Position numbers and translations under genes: made by a program. A stretch of 64,000 bases of DNA from Daucus carota subsp. sativus (lineage: Eukaryota; Streptophyta; Magnoliopsida; Apiales; Apiaceae), in the NCBI RefSeq assembly GCF_001625215.2, contig NC_030385.2, positions 42,495,598-42,559,597 on the forward strand. The letters are read 5' to 3'. Of the stretch, positions 25,638 through 37,312 are shown one piece after another (positions within the stretch are counted from its first letter, which is position 1; every line of letters starts with the position of its first letter). The notes beneath the pieces are model-generated. The model was not told the DNA's origin and made no database searches. It was given only the letters and a program-made list of their open reading frames with translations.

Positions 25638-25882
25638 ACTTGTCCCATTTAATTGTATACGTTTCTTTTTAACTGCTCAACACGCATTTCAACACTCTTA
25701 TAAAATATAGTTCCGCAACTTATTTTTGAGATTTTCTTTTTCTGTATAAAAATATAACATCCATACTTTAAATCAGAAAAAGAAAATTTTAAAAATAAAT
25801 TACACAACTACACTTTACAGGAGCATTAAAGTCCGTGCCGCGTCCCCGTCCCCCAATGTATACTACCCAGGGGACGGAGGGA
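25638..25882. mobile_element. Degenerate Stowaway-like MITE
   Basis: The right end is intact (GGGGACGGAGGGAG before TA). The left end is worn (CTTGTCCCATTTAATTGTAT). Inner arms are inverted: GATTTTCTTTTTCTG on the left, and its opposite near 25776 on the right. Confidence 0.55.
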
Positions 25883-25884
25883 GT

Positions 25885-27691
25885 ATCTTTTAGCTAGAAT
25901 TTATGTATAAAATATGTAATTTGACTTCATATATCAAAAACAATTATATGCTAAATTTTGGATTTTTGAAATTTAAACTCATCAGTGATTTGGACTTCTG
26001 GCTAGAAAACTGATTACATGCAGGTTTACATTATACAGCCTTTCGGTACAAAATTTAACATGGTTCAGTAGTCCGGAGACATCAATTCCCTCGCGTAGGC
26101 CCTTTTCTGAAAACTTTTGTCGATTGATACATTTATGAAACGTACAAGTTTTGTTCATGAGTAAAAGATTTTAAATTTTGGGTTTTTATGTTCTAAAATT
26201 CTAGTTTAATTTTTCAGCCGTTAAATATATTCTAACGATGCCGTAATCTTTCTAACACATGATAATTTTTTACACCTCATTAGCTGTAAATTAGAAAATT
26301 CAAATATAAAAACGTACAAATATATAATTTGTTATGAGTATCTTTAATTGTGTTGATTAAAAGTGATTACTTGTAAGCGATTTGTAAAAAATTGGTCGGA
26401 CCTGTGAGAGTTTGTGCTCTCATAGACTCGTTATAATAATTGGTTATGTTTTAAAAATAGAGTGTTATTATTATTTGAAGTTGAGTATAACCAATATTAA
26501 GAGGTTGTTTGTAATTATAGATAAGGGTTTTCTGTCGCTCAAGTGGGGAAATTTATACATATTATCTTTATTGCACACTTTATACACAAAATTATAAATA
26601 AAACTAGCCTGGAAGCTATTTACTTGCCAATTTTTAATTATTTTTTTAATCATAAGAATCACTCGTTTGTATAACTCAGTGTTTTTAAATATGAAATCTA
26701 AAAAACATAGATATATACATACACATGTATAAAACATATATAATCATCAAGTTAACTTATTATACACTCATGAACCCCTAATTTTATTATAAACCCGGTT
26801 GATAGAATATATTTTATATATGTTTTATATGATTTTATTCTCACACTTAATTATATTTTACACTTATTTGAATTTTTATTTAATAAATTTAATATCCTAT
26901 TATATGAAATAAAGAAATTCTAAGACGATAAATAATTGAGAAAAATTATCTATTCTTAAGATATATTTTATGAAAATTCAGATTTGTGAGGATATAATTA
27001 ATTATTACACTATTTGTGTCATATTGGAAGTTATAAATAACAGATCTATACGATCTTACAGTCCACTCGAAACTCATAAAATATTTTTAAATTCAAAGAC
27101 AATCAAATGAGCAGAATTAAACCCGGAGAAACGTGTAAACTGAGGTCCAAATATAATTACAAATATTTTGACAAAATCCTATTTGATTATAGAGTTTTAC
27201 CGGTGAATTTATTTAAAATAATAAAAGTATTTTTTATTGGATATAGAATCAGATTTTATCATTATAGAGATAGATTAGGGATTTTCATGGAGGATTAAGA
27301 AAGCCTTTAAGAAGAATTAAAGTTTTTCTTGAACGATAATAATAAAGGTCAAAGGTTTCTTGTTCTCTTTATTTTTCTAGTTTGTGACTAATTTTTTTTT
27401 TTTAATTTTAATAAGCATCAACTTTGGATCTTTTCAGAAGCATCAACTTTGATTTCGAATATTTGATTAGCTGTTTGATTTCCATTCATCATCATTCTTT
27501 AACGAACGTGTATCTGTTGATGAATTGAATCCATATCCTCCCAAAGCCTCAAAGAAAGATGTAATCATAGTATTAAAACCAATGACAAATGCAAGCATAA
27601 TGTCCGAACCGAACACATTGCTACTACATCTAAAACTCGATCCACTAGGATCTAAACTAGTGTCGTCCAATTTTGTCTCTCACATTCAACC
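25885..27691. other. Intergenic, no gene recognised
   Basis: Very AT-rich DNA upstream of the PPR gene. No coding region or defined repeat is seen. Confidence 0.45.
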
Positions 27692-29905
27692 ATGTTTCTC
27701 CCTTCCTTAAAACCCCACCTGGGAAACAATCGAATTCTAACATTACTTCAAACATCCAAAACTTTTTCTCAGATTCTTCAAATTCATGCACAATTAATCA
27801 CCACTAATTTCCTTAATGATCCATTAATTACTGGCAAATTGCTCTCCACATTAACCTCAAAATACTTAAACATCACTTATGCAGAAAGTGTATTCACTCA
27901 GGTTCTTGAACCGAATACTTATATGTATAACACATTGATAAAAGGTCTTATGTTCAACTCAAACCCCAAAAGGGTCTTTCATTATTACATTAATATGCGT
28001 AGATATGGACTCTTTGCTGATAATTATACATACCCTTTTATCCTAAAGGCTTGCGTAGACCCGACAATTTTGTACACGACACGAAAACATGACATGGACA
28101 GGAGTGGGTTGAGTGAAGGAAGACAAGTACATGGGGAGATTATAAAAGGGGGTTTTGAGGGGGATGTGTTTGTGAGAAATGGGTTGATTGGAATGTATTG
28201 TAAAGTTGGAAAAATGGGGTTTTCTAGAGTGTTGTTTGAAGGGTTTAGTGGGAAGGATTTGGTTTCGTGGAATTTGATGTTGAATGGGTATGTAAGGTGC
28301 AGAGATATGGGCAATGCTGAGAAGTTGTTTGATGGAATGCCTGAAAGAGATGTTGTGTCGTGGTCTGTTATGATTGATGGTTACAAGGTTTGCACTTCCG
28401 TTGCTTGTAGACTTGTGAAGTAGATATGTCTAGTTTTTAAAGTTGTGCTCCCGAGTTTATAACTAAAGAAGAGAAATGAGAGGAGAGAAAACATATGAAG
28501 CTAATGAATTTTCATGTTGTGTGCATGAATTGTCTGGAAAAAGAGGAGATAATGTATGGATATGTAAATGAAAAGGGTTGTTTATCTTCCTTCTTTTCTT
28601 CTAAAAATGTAAAGCATGAAATGGAAAAGTGATTCTCTCGTTTCTTTGCTCCATTTATGAACTCGGGAGAACAGTGTAAATGAGCTTCTGTGTTAAACAG
28701 TCTCACAGTGACATAGTTCAGTTAACATAGTAGAAATATTTGGCTTCTATCGCAGTAATTAAACTGCTTCTTATTATGATATCTTTCTGACCTTGCCTTC
28801 TTTACAGAAAATGGGCGATGTTGCTCATGCTAGAGTTCTTTTTGACAGCATGCCATCGAGGGATTTAATTTCCTGGAATTCCATAATAGATGCTTACGTA
28901 AAGGCCGGAGATATGCAGTCAGCTTATGAGCTGTTTGATGACATGGATGAGAAGAATGTGATTTCTTGGAGCATAATCATAGATGGTTATGTTAAGCATG
29001 GAAATCCAAAGAAAAGCTTGGACATCTTTAGACAGATGCTTTGTCAGGGAGTAAAACCTGATAAAATATCTATTGCGGGTGCAGTATCAGCCTGTGCCCT
29101 GTTAGGTGCTCTCGATCAAGGAAGATGGATTCATATGTACACAAAGAAGAACAAAATCATGGTAGATATTGTAGTTCAGACTGCTCTAATGGACATGTAC
29201 ATGAAATGCGGTAGAGTTGAGGAGGCTACTTTAATATTTAGTGATATGAAAGAAACAAATGTTGTTACTTGGAATGTGCTGATATCTGGACTAGGAATGA
29301 ATGGATATGGAAAGGCAGCTTTAGATTGCTTTATGCAGATGGAGATGACAGGAATACCGATGGATGATTTAATTTTTGTTAGTGCTTTGACAGCATGTAG
29401 TCATGCAGGTCTTATTGTAGAAGGGTTGGATATCTTTTGCCAAATGGAGGCATGGGGAATTGACCCTAAGATTGAACACTATGGCTGTTTAGTTGACCTT
29501 CTTGGTCGTGCAGGGCAGCTAGATAAAGCTATAAGTATTATAGACTCCATGCCCATGAAACAAAATGCAGAGCTTTGGGGGTCTCTTCTACTGGCTTGTC
29601 GAATTCATCATAATGTAGTTCTTGCTGAAGTTGTCTTAGAGAGACTGAAGGAACTAAAAGCGGATGATTGTGGTGTTTATATTCTCATGTCGAATATTTA
29701 TGCTGATGTTGGAAAGTGGGAGGGTGTTGGGAGGGCGCGGAAAGTAATGAGAGAACGAAAATTGAAGAAAAGTAGTGGAAAGAGTGTCATTGAGATAGGC
29801 AGTGCCATAGAGGAGTTTACAAGTGGCCAAGGATTGCAAATACAGAGCGAGGAAATAGCTAAAGTTCTTTGGAGCTTGTTGAAGGTGGAGAATTTTGATG
29901 AATGA
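27692..29905 (+). CDS. Pentatricopeptide repeat protein, PLS type with E domain
   Basis: Organelle RNA-binding protein. Two exons, 27692-28387 and 28808-29905, join in phase 0 through a 420-bp GT-AG intron (AAG|GTTTGC...TTTACAG|AAA) and give 597 aa. PLS-class repeats run throughout, for example DVVSWSVMIDGY, DLISWNSIIDAYVKAGDMQ and VKPDKISIAGAVSACA. The end has an E/E+ region (ELWGSLLLACRIHHN, GVYILMSNIYADVGKW) and no DYW domain. E-class proteins usually serve in C-to-U editing in mitochondria or plastids; the N-terminus is not a clear transit peptide by eye. Without splicing the first exon would end at TAG 28421-28423. The join falls inside a repeat (DGYK|KMGDV), where homologues normally read DGYxKMGD without a break. 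Confidence 0.88.
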
Positions 29906-30903
29906 GCTGTATCCTAGTCCCTAGACAATTAGCAATAGCAGAATGGGGAACCATATTAAAGTCCATGGCTCCTCCGAAACAGATCCTAAGAAGCATGTTT
30001 TACCCCAAGGGAGAAGAATACTTAAATTCAAATTCTAGGCCTCCAGAGATTCTTCAACTTTATAAGATTTACCAGGCAATAATAGTAAACCTGTTAGATT
30101 GTTGTAAATGCTTGAGTTGTATACAAAATTGCACTGGAATTAAACATCATGTTTTGAAGTCAATAAGCAAAGTAAAATAGCAACGTTTCGGGTATTAGCA
30201 AATTTGTAAGCACCACGCTGAGAAGCTAACATCATGCCTTTTCAGTTGCAGGTATGATTCTCAGAAGGAATGCTCTTGCTAATTTCCTTGAAAAGAGGAA
30301 AGATGCTATTACGGGCGATTAAGATTAATGAAGATTGGAGATGAGAGATTAAGATCAATGAAGATTGGAGATGAGATTGAAATTATAAGGTACGCGTATA
30401 TAAAATACGAACTCATATTATTGGATCACCCCTATCATTTCATGAAGAAAAAACATAGCAGTTTTATACACCATGTCACATAGAACTATAGACTAACTGA
30501 TCTGAACCAACATCTTCATCCTCTTTCTTTGTCACTCTTAACCGTTTGTGCCACGTGCTTCATTAATTTCAAGTTCTTCATTAACAAGTGAACATTTACA
30601 GGAAAGCCAAGAGTCAAGAGCACACAATCTAGAGTGTCCTGGAGTATCGTTGCAGGACTCATCTTCAATGCAGTTTAGTCTGCCTGCAGCGTAACTTTAG
30701 TAGCCACCTACCTGCTCAAATATAAGTGGCACTGGATGAGAACATTTGATGTTGATCAAGTTGTTTACCAAAAAGTTTCATAGATAATATACCAGGGAGC
30801 AGGTTCAAAATTGTCACAGACCTTGAGAAATTTTCTTTCCTGATTACTCACATGAGGAAGTTCAATGTTTATGGTCCAAGTTTTGCAATATTGTTTCAGG
30901 ATA
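29906..30903. other. Intergenic, convergent 3' flanks of PPR and formin
   Basis: No gene is recognised. It contains the 30-bp tandem duplication at 30317-30376. Confidence 0.5.
30317..30376. repeat. Tandem duplication, two 30-bp units
   Basis: The unit GATTAAGATNAATGAAGATT plus ten more bases occurs twice in a row (30317-30346 and 30347-30376) with one difference (T/C at the tenth position). Confidence 0.85.
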
Positions 30904-33900
30904 TCAACTTTCATCATCGGAAGAACTAAAGTCTGAAGATTCGGAATTGTTTTCACGATGATCTGAAATGCTTGGAAACAGGTTCTTTGGAAGGGTTGGT
31001 GAAGGTGTTTGAGGAGATGCTTGTGAAGTTGATGATACATTTGAAGTCATTTTCTTGGTAGTCTTTATTGAGTTTGCTGAAGATTTTTTCACCCCATCAC
31101 ACACTTTATCAACCATTGCTAAGAAATCCCGAACAATCACAAACAAACGCAAGCCTTCATCTTTTCCTGCAGTACCATGGAAGTAATCACTTGTGCTTTT
31201 GACAAGAGTACTTATCTTCTTTTCCTCTTCTAACAACCAAATGATATCATCTTCTGCTTGCTGCACAAAACTAGCCAGTGTCACGCGGAACTCACTTTCT
31301 TCATCTAAACTGCCCATCTCATTTTTCAAAAAATCTTTGGACTGTTTCAGTGACTGGCCTAGTTTGAGGACAGTTGACTTCAGCGTGTCACCGTCTACAA
31401 ATGCTGCCTTCTTTACGTGCTCAAGCTCACTGCTTAAATTTGAAACGACCTCAAGACCAAGGCTGCGTACATACTCTGCTGTTTCCTTTGTTGAATCCTC
31501 AAGTATATCTTCTGTTTTTACGCTAGTGAGGCTTTGGCTCCGTCTTACTTTACGCGCAGCTCGTATGCCCTCAGTTCGAATTATTTCAAGAACGACAAAG
31601 TGAAGAAGCGTGGTCTTCCCATCAGTACCCTTGACATCTGATAGTTTCAAGAGCGTGTCAAGCTTAAATGCTTGTGCACCACCACGGTAAGTACCAACAT
31701 TCATACGATTTCCAGTTTTAAGGACCGCTTCTAGGAGTTTAAGGAACACCCTGCTGCTCCTTATCTCATTGCAGGCTACCTGCAATTAAAACGGAGCAGT
31801 CTGACATAAAAAAAACTATCTCAATTAAGTTCATCACTTCATCTGAGAATGCCTGGGCTCGAATTATTTCAAGAACGACAATTCTTATCGCCTGCTAAAT
31901 TGATTGAAAATTTATTGGGGTGGACTTGATTAGATGATAATTCATTAAACTTGTCATATTTGAAAGTAATATGATACCTCTATGTTTGCGAAAGAATGTT
32001 TCACAGATGCAACCTCCTCCTGAACAGTACACATAAACAACAATGATTCCAGGCGCTTAAAGGCAAAAGGAATATCAACCATGGTTTTGAGGAATTTTTC
32101 AGCAGGACCAAGTTGAGAACGATCCCCATTGAATAACCTTAGCTTCAATTCTTCATCTGTTGTTGGTGCCATCTTTAACAAAGTCTGAATGAGCTCAGCG
32201 GGAAGCTCGTTGCCTGGTAAGATGATCAGGTCTCAACACTTAATACTTGTTCTGAATTGCCCCAGGATGGTGCTTAAGTTAAGGGCCATAAAAACAAGAT
32301 ATACTTATATAGTTACCTTCCAAAATGGCCTCACAAACTTCATCAGTCGTCACATTCAGCGCTCTTAACAGAATTGATAAATTTTGTGCTTTCCTGGGAT
32401 CAATAATTTGAATATATTTTGGTACTTCAAAAGGTGTTGGGTGCTCTTTTTTACGCTCAATTTTCTGTTGCTCTTGTGCTGCTTTATAACCAAATAGACT
32501 TTCCATCAAATCCTCGTTGCACCTGCGTATTTAGGAAGAATTCAACAACAATCGTTCGAACTTCATAGATTTATATATATAGGTATGATGCACATGTGAT
32601 ACAAACTAAAGTTCTTACTGGAAGGATCCCGCTTTGATGTCATGCCAAACCATTTGTTGGTCAGGGTTGGCAAGAACCTTGTCCCAAAAGAATGGCTTCA
32701 GCTTTGTTTTATCCTCACTGCTTTCAGCAGCACTTTTAGGGGGAAGCCTAGGTCCAGGAGGTGCAGGCTTGGGCAAGTTTCCAGGTTTTGGTGGCTGAGG
32801 TGGTGGACGAGCAGCAGGCTGTGGGGGTGGTTGAGGTGGGGAAGCCGGAGGTTTAGGGGCAGGGGGAGGAGGGGGTGTTGGCGGTGGATGAGCTGCTGGG
32901 GATGGAGGAGCTTCTCTTCCAGGAGGAAGTGGTAATTTTCCTTCTCCAGATGCACCTAATGATTGACCTTCTGAACCTCGATTGCTAGACCCAATGTTCA
33001 AGTTACTTCCATTATTTGAGGAATTGGATCCTGTTTTATCCGTATTTCCAATAGCGTTTGGCATTCTTGAAGAACCTGTAAGGTATAACACTGTAGTTAG
33101 TAAGAGGTGCAACGATGTTTAGATCCCTTCACCAAAAAGTTAACACTACATATACCAGCAGAAAGATCACTTGAATAAAGGTTAAGGAGAGGCTTGTCAT
33201 CCCTCTGCCCGTCTCTTGCCCCAAGTTTTTCCCTCCTGCTCTTGATACAGCACAACAATAAGAGGGCAACGACGATTACTCCTGCCACCGAACATCCAGC
33301 AATAACAGCTGATTTATCATCACTCTTTTTACTCTTATCCTTTGGTTTACTAGCGGAGGGAGCAAGATGTTCTGAACGATGCTTGGCAGGCGAAGATGCA
33401 GGCGGCTTAATTTTGTTTGGTGAATGATTAGGTGCGTTCCCTTTCCCTGGTGGTGAATATTTTGGTGATTTACTTTTTCCTGGCGATGGAGGCGCAGGTG
33501 CTGGTGACTTACTTTTTCCTGGGGACGAAGGTGCAGGTGATTTACTAATTTTTGTTGGTGATGCTGATGGTGATATCCTTTTCTTTGTTGCTGAAGATTG
33601 AGGTGATATGTTTTCTTTTTGCACCCGTTTCAAAGCCGCTAAAGGAGGCTGAGTATTTTTAGTCTGGGAGGGGGCAGAAATCTGGAGAACTGACGCTGTT
33701 GATTCTGGAGAGGTGATATCAGCAGGACCGTGAGATGCATCATGAAGTGGGTTTGGAGGTAAAGATCTGTTAGGTTTTATGGTTAGTGTTGTGGATGCAA
33801 ATTGTGGAGTAGCAGGAGCCGATGATTCATTATGGCGACTAGGAGGTTTAGGAGAAGGTGCTGCTGTAGGCTTTCTTTCATTATGTTCATGTTTATGGTG

Positions 33901-34685
33901 ATGATGTTTATGGTGATGCTCTGTGTGAGTATTTCCTTGAAGATACCTTCTGGGAACAAGAGGCCAGTCATAAAACAGCTTATGCCAATTGATGTTTGCA
34001 GAATTCGTCTCAGACGGTACTGATTGAGAAAGTTCCTTGTTTAGGCAGTTCAAAAGAGTGTCTTCCACACGAGGCAAATCAGCGATAGCCTTGTGTAGAA
34101 TTCTCTTCTTCAATAATTTGACATCCGTTCCAACCTTATTCAGAGCAGGTAAAATAAACAAGTCAGAGTCTTCGTAAGCCTTTGCAAATTCTAGTAGTTC
34201 TTCCCTGCACTGACGCCACACTTGCTCTGCCTGAGACATTATCCAACTGATCAGACGACATCAACAAGTAATAGCAAATTCAACCGAAAATCTGATGCAT
34301 ACTACAGTATTCAGACACTCCTGCGCAGAAAATCTTGAGTACGGTTTTTTATCTCTTTGATTCTTACATATTTCATTACATTTTACTATTACGATGATTC
34401 AAGCAAAATGCATAAATTAACTGAGGTATAGAAATCATATTAAAGCATAACAAGAAGCTGATTAACCACACACTGTGTGTTGAGTGTAAATGTGCATGAG
34501 AAATAATAGTGAAAATCTTTTCTTGATCATACCGTGTATTCATCGATATCTTCAATATTATTCCAAGTGATCCCATTTCCTAAAAAACTGTCAGCGAATT
34601 TCCGGTTGGCCTCGTGAGTTCCGGCCACCAAAGAACAAAGAACGGTAACAACAAGAACCAACAAACGAACCCTATTATCGTTCAT
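30904..34685 (-). CDS. Class I formin (FH1-FH2 actin nucleator)
   Basis: Membrane-anchored formin that nucleates and caps actin filaments and links them to the cell wall. Six exons read from 34685: 34685-34533, 34230-33156, 33075-32619, 32522-32317, 32213-31978 and 31779-30904. All joins are in frame, giving 1000 aa. Order: signal peptide (about 1-22), extracellular region with AEQVWRQC, a His-rich run (about 153-167) and extensin-like SPGKSKSP repeats (about 285-310), transmembrane helix about 358-380, cytosolic FH1 with polyproline runs (about 430-520), then FH2 from about 530 (KPFFWDKV, LLEAVLKTGNRMN, GTDGKTTLLHFVV). The acidic tail ends SSSDDES. The first exon is short and its join (DEYT|AEQVW) is my reading; it agrees with class I formins. 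Closest plant subgroup uncertain. Confidence 0.9.
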
Positions 34686-35800
34686 TGCTCCTCGAATAAA
34701 TCCAAATAAATTTCCTTTTCATTTCATGCAAGGCAAAGAAGGTTTTTATTTGGATTTGGTTTCTTTTTCTCTGCACTCGAATATTACATAAGGTCCCAAC
34801 CTCAAAGATCTAGCAAATATGTTTAATATGATGCGAAAAGAACATCTATGTGCTTATTTGCAGTCCGTGGCAGAAGGTGGCAGATGTATGGAAGGTGGTC
34901 CGGAAGGAGCCAACCGGAAAAAAAATCGAAAAATTTGATTCTAAATTGTCAAATTTTGTGCTGAACTTTGTGTTTTCGAAGGGGAATGGTTTCTTGTTTT
35001 TAGGGGAAAGATTTGAGAAAAATGAGACGCATGGATTCAAGAGTTTCGTTTGTGCGTTGGAGAAGAAAGATTGATGAGGAACACTAATTTCGTCATTTTT
35101 TTTTCTGCTGTTCAGACACAGTTTCTTACTCCTATTCATCAGTAACCAAATTATAGCTTTTGTCCTGAAAAAAAAATAAAAAAATTATAGCTTTTGTTAG
35201 GTTAGCAGGACCAAATTACGAATATAACCTTAGTTAATAAACATATTTGTATATTATTTATAGGACATATCTTGAAAACTATTTATATTTGATGAAATTA
35301 AAAATTTTCAAAAGATTATTTTATAAAAACAATTCTTCTACACATCCTGAATATTCACTAAGCTCTAAAATATTTTCTACCTTAAATTTTATACACATAT
35401 CTAATATGTAAAAGAATAATAGCCTTAACAAATTTATTTTCCTGAATAAAATTTTTGACTAATTCATCTGACTATTTCTTAAAATATGCGTAAAAATTAA
35501 TCAAATTGACTTGCAAGCAAAGAGTTGACGAATGAACAGAGTAAGTTGTATTGATAAATAGAGCATGTTTGTATTCATATTTTCCCATACCCATTAAGAT
35601 ATGTTTGTATTATTAATTTAAATATATGTATAATTTTAAATCCCTAAATTCGGTTGATATTTGATTTTAAAATTTTAATTAATTATTTATGAGTAACTTT
35701 TTATTTATAAATAACATTGAATACTCAAATTTTAATCTTATTAATTTTTTTGATTAATTCCTAATCAATATCTCGGATTAATCCCGATTCGATCTATTTA
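34686..35800. other. Intergenic, formin promoter side
   Basis: Upstream region of the formin gene, then AT-rich DNA. No second gene is recognised. Confidence 0.45.
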
Positions 35801-37023
35801 GGGAAAATAGATTTTTTTGCCACCCAACTTATTATTTGTTTAGAAACCTACCACTGAATTATAATTTTTTTCTTTTTTGTCACTAGTGTTAGGTTCGGAC
35901 TTTTTTTTGTCACTAACGTTAGGTTCGGATTTGATTATTAACACTATGTTATTTTTTTGGTATTATTAAAATATAATGTTAGTCTGCAATATAATGGCGA
36001 TCTGATATGTGTTTATATATTAGTGTCCTAGGTAGTTTACCTTGGAGGACGAGAGTTGGACACGCGTTTTGAGACTCCAAAAAATTTTAAAAATTATTTT
36101 ATTTTATTTTTTCTGTATAAAATTTAATGTTGGTGTTTTTTTCCTTAAAAAAACGTTGGATTTTTTTTTGTCACTGACGTTATGTTTTGATTTGATTATT
36201 GACAATATGTTATTTTTTAAGCATTATAAAAACATAGTGGTAGTCTGCAATATTATGGTGATATGATATGTGTCTATAACATTATATACAGTCATCTATA
36301 TGTCCCTTAGCTAGTTTACCTTGAAGTATGAGAGTTTAACAGGCATTTTAAGAACCTAAAAAATTTAGTTTTATGAATTATTTTAAGACTTCACAAATAT
36401 ATAGTATCACTTGACTTTATAGTTATTTACCACTACTTGTCACTTATTTTAAGGTTCCCACTTTTTATAAATGTAGTTCCATAAGTTAATTTTGAGATTT
36501 CCTTTCTGACTATAAAAATCCGTACTCTCGTCCTCTAAGATAAACTACCTAGGACACATATGGAGTACTACATATAAAGATATAGACACAGATCACTATT
36601 ATATTGCAGACTACCGAAAAATAAATTTCCGAAAAATATCGTTTAGATGGTCGGGAAATTTAAATAAAGGTCTGATTTTAATTAAATATAATAAAATTTC
36701 CCAAAATACCCCTTCAAAAGTTAACGGTAACGGCAGAAGATAACGGAAAGGGTGCAAAGTGTCTACAGGTTAAAAGTAAGGGGCTGCATAGTGTTTATTC
36801 CAAAACTATTAGGTGCAATGTGCAACATGCTGAAATCAAAAGGGTGCCAAATGCAATTGACTCTAAAAAGAATAACACAATGTTAATAATCAAATCCGAA
36901 CCTAATGTTAGTGACAAAAAAAAATCCGAACCTAACATTAGTGGCAAAAAAGAAAAAAATTATAGTTCAGTGGTAGGTTTCTAAACAAATAATAAGTTGG
37001 GTGACAAAAAAATCTATTTTCCC
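35801..37023. mobile_element. Mutator-like foldback element with 9-bp target duplication
   Basis: The element begins GGGAAAATAGATTTTTTTGC and ends with its inverse TTTTTTTATCTATTTTCCC-like arm (AAAAAAATCTATTTTCCC). The inverted arms are about 150 bp long (35801-35960 against 36870-37023). Both sides carry ATCTATTTA (35792-35800 and 37024-37032), a 9-bp duplication as made by Mutator-like elements. The interior holds at least two diverged copies of a module with GTCTGCAATATAATGG, plus part of it in reverse near 36600. I see no transposase, so it is non-autonomous. It ends 290 bp upstream of the bHLH start. Confidence 0.8.
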
Positions 37024-37312
37024 ATCTATTTACGATTGTCGCAAATATCCAAGAAAGCAAGTTAAAAAGACAAGGAATAACACAGTGTGGAACCCACAGA
37101 GATGAAATGGCCGCCAATCCATCAATCACCACTCCACTCTTTTCCTAGCCGTCCCTCTTGAATAAATATATTCATTCCATCACACTCCAATTATCATCTA
37201 TCATCTTGGAAGACACATTTTATTTTTCTATTCTAATAATAGAATAAAGCAGCTGCTCCCCATTCTCTTCAATTTTATTTATGTGTTTCACCATCCAAAC
37301 ACTCCACTAGCA

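Noticed and set aside
28388-28423. Premature stop making the PPR gene a pseudogene
   Set aside because: Clean GT-AG borders (28388-28807) restore the repeat in frame; treated as an intron until RNA data say otherwise.
32615-33112. Separate proline-rich protein
   Set aside because: It is exon 3 (FH1) of the formin; the joins on both sides keep frame.
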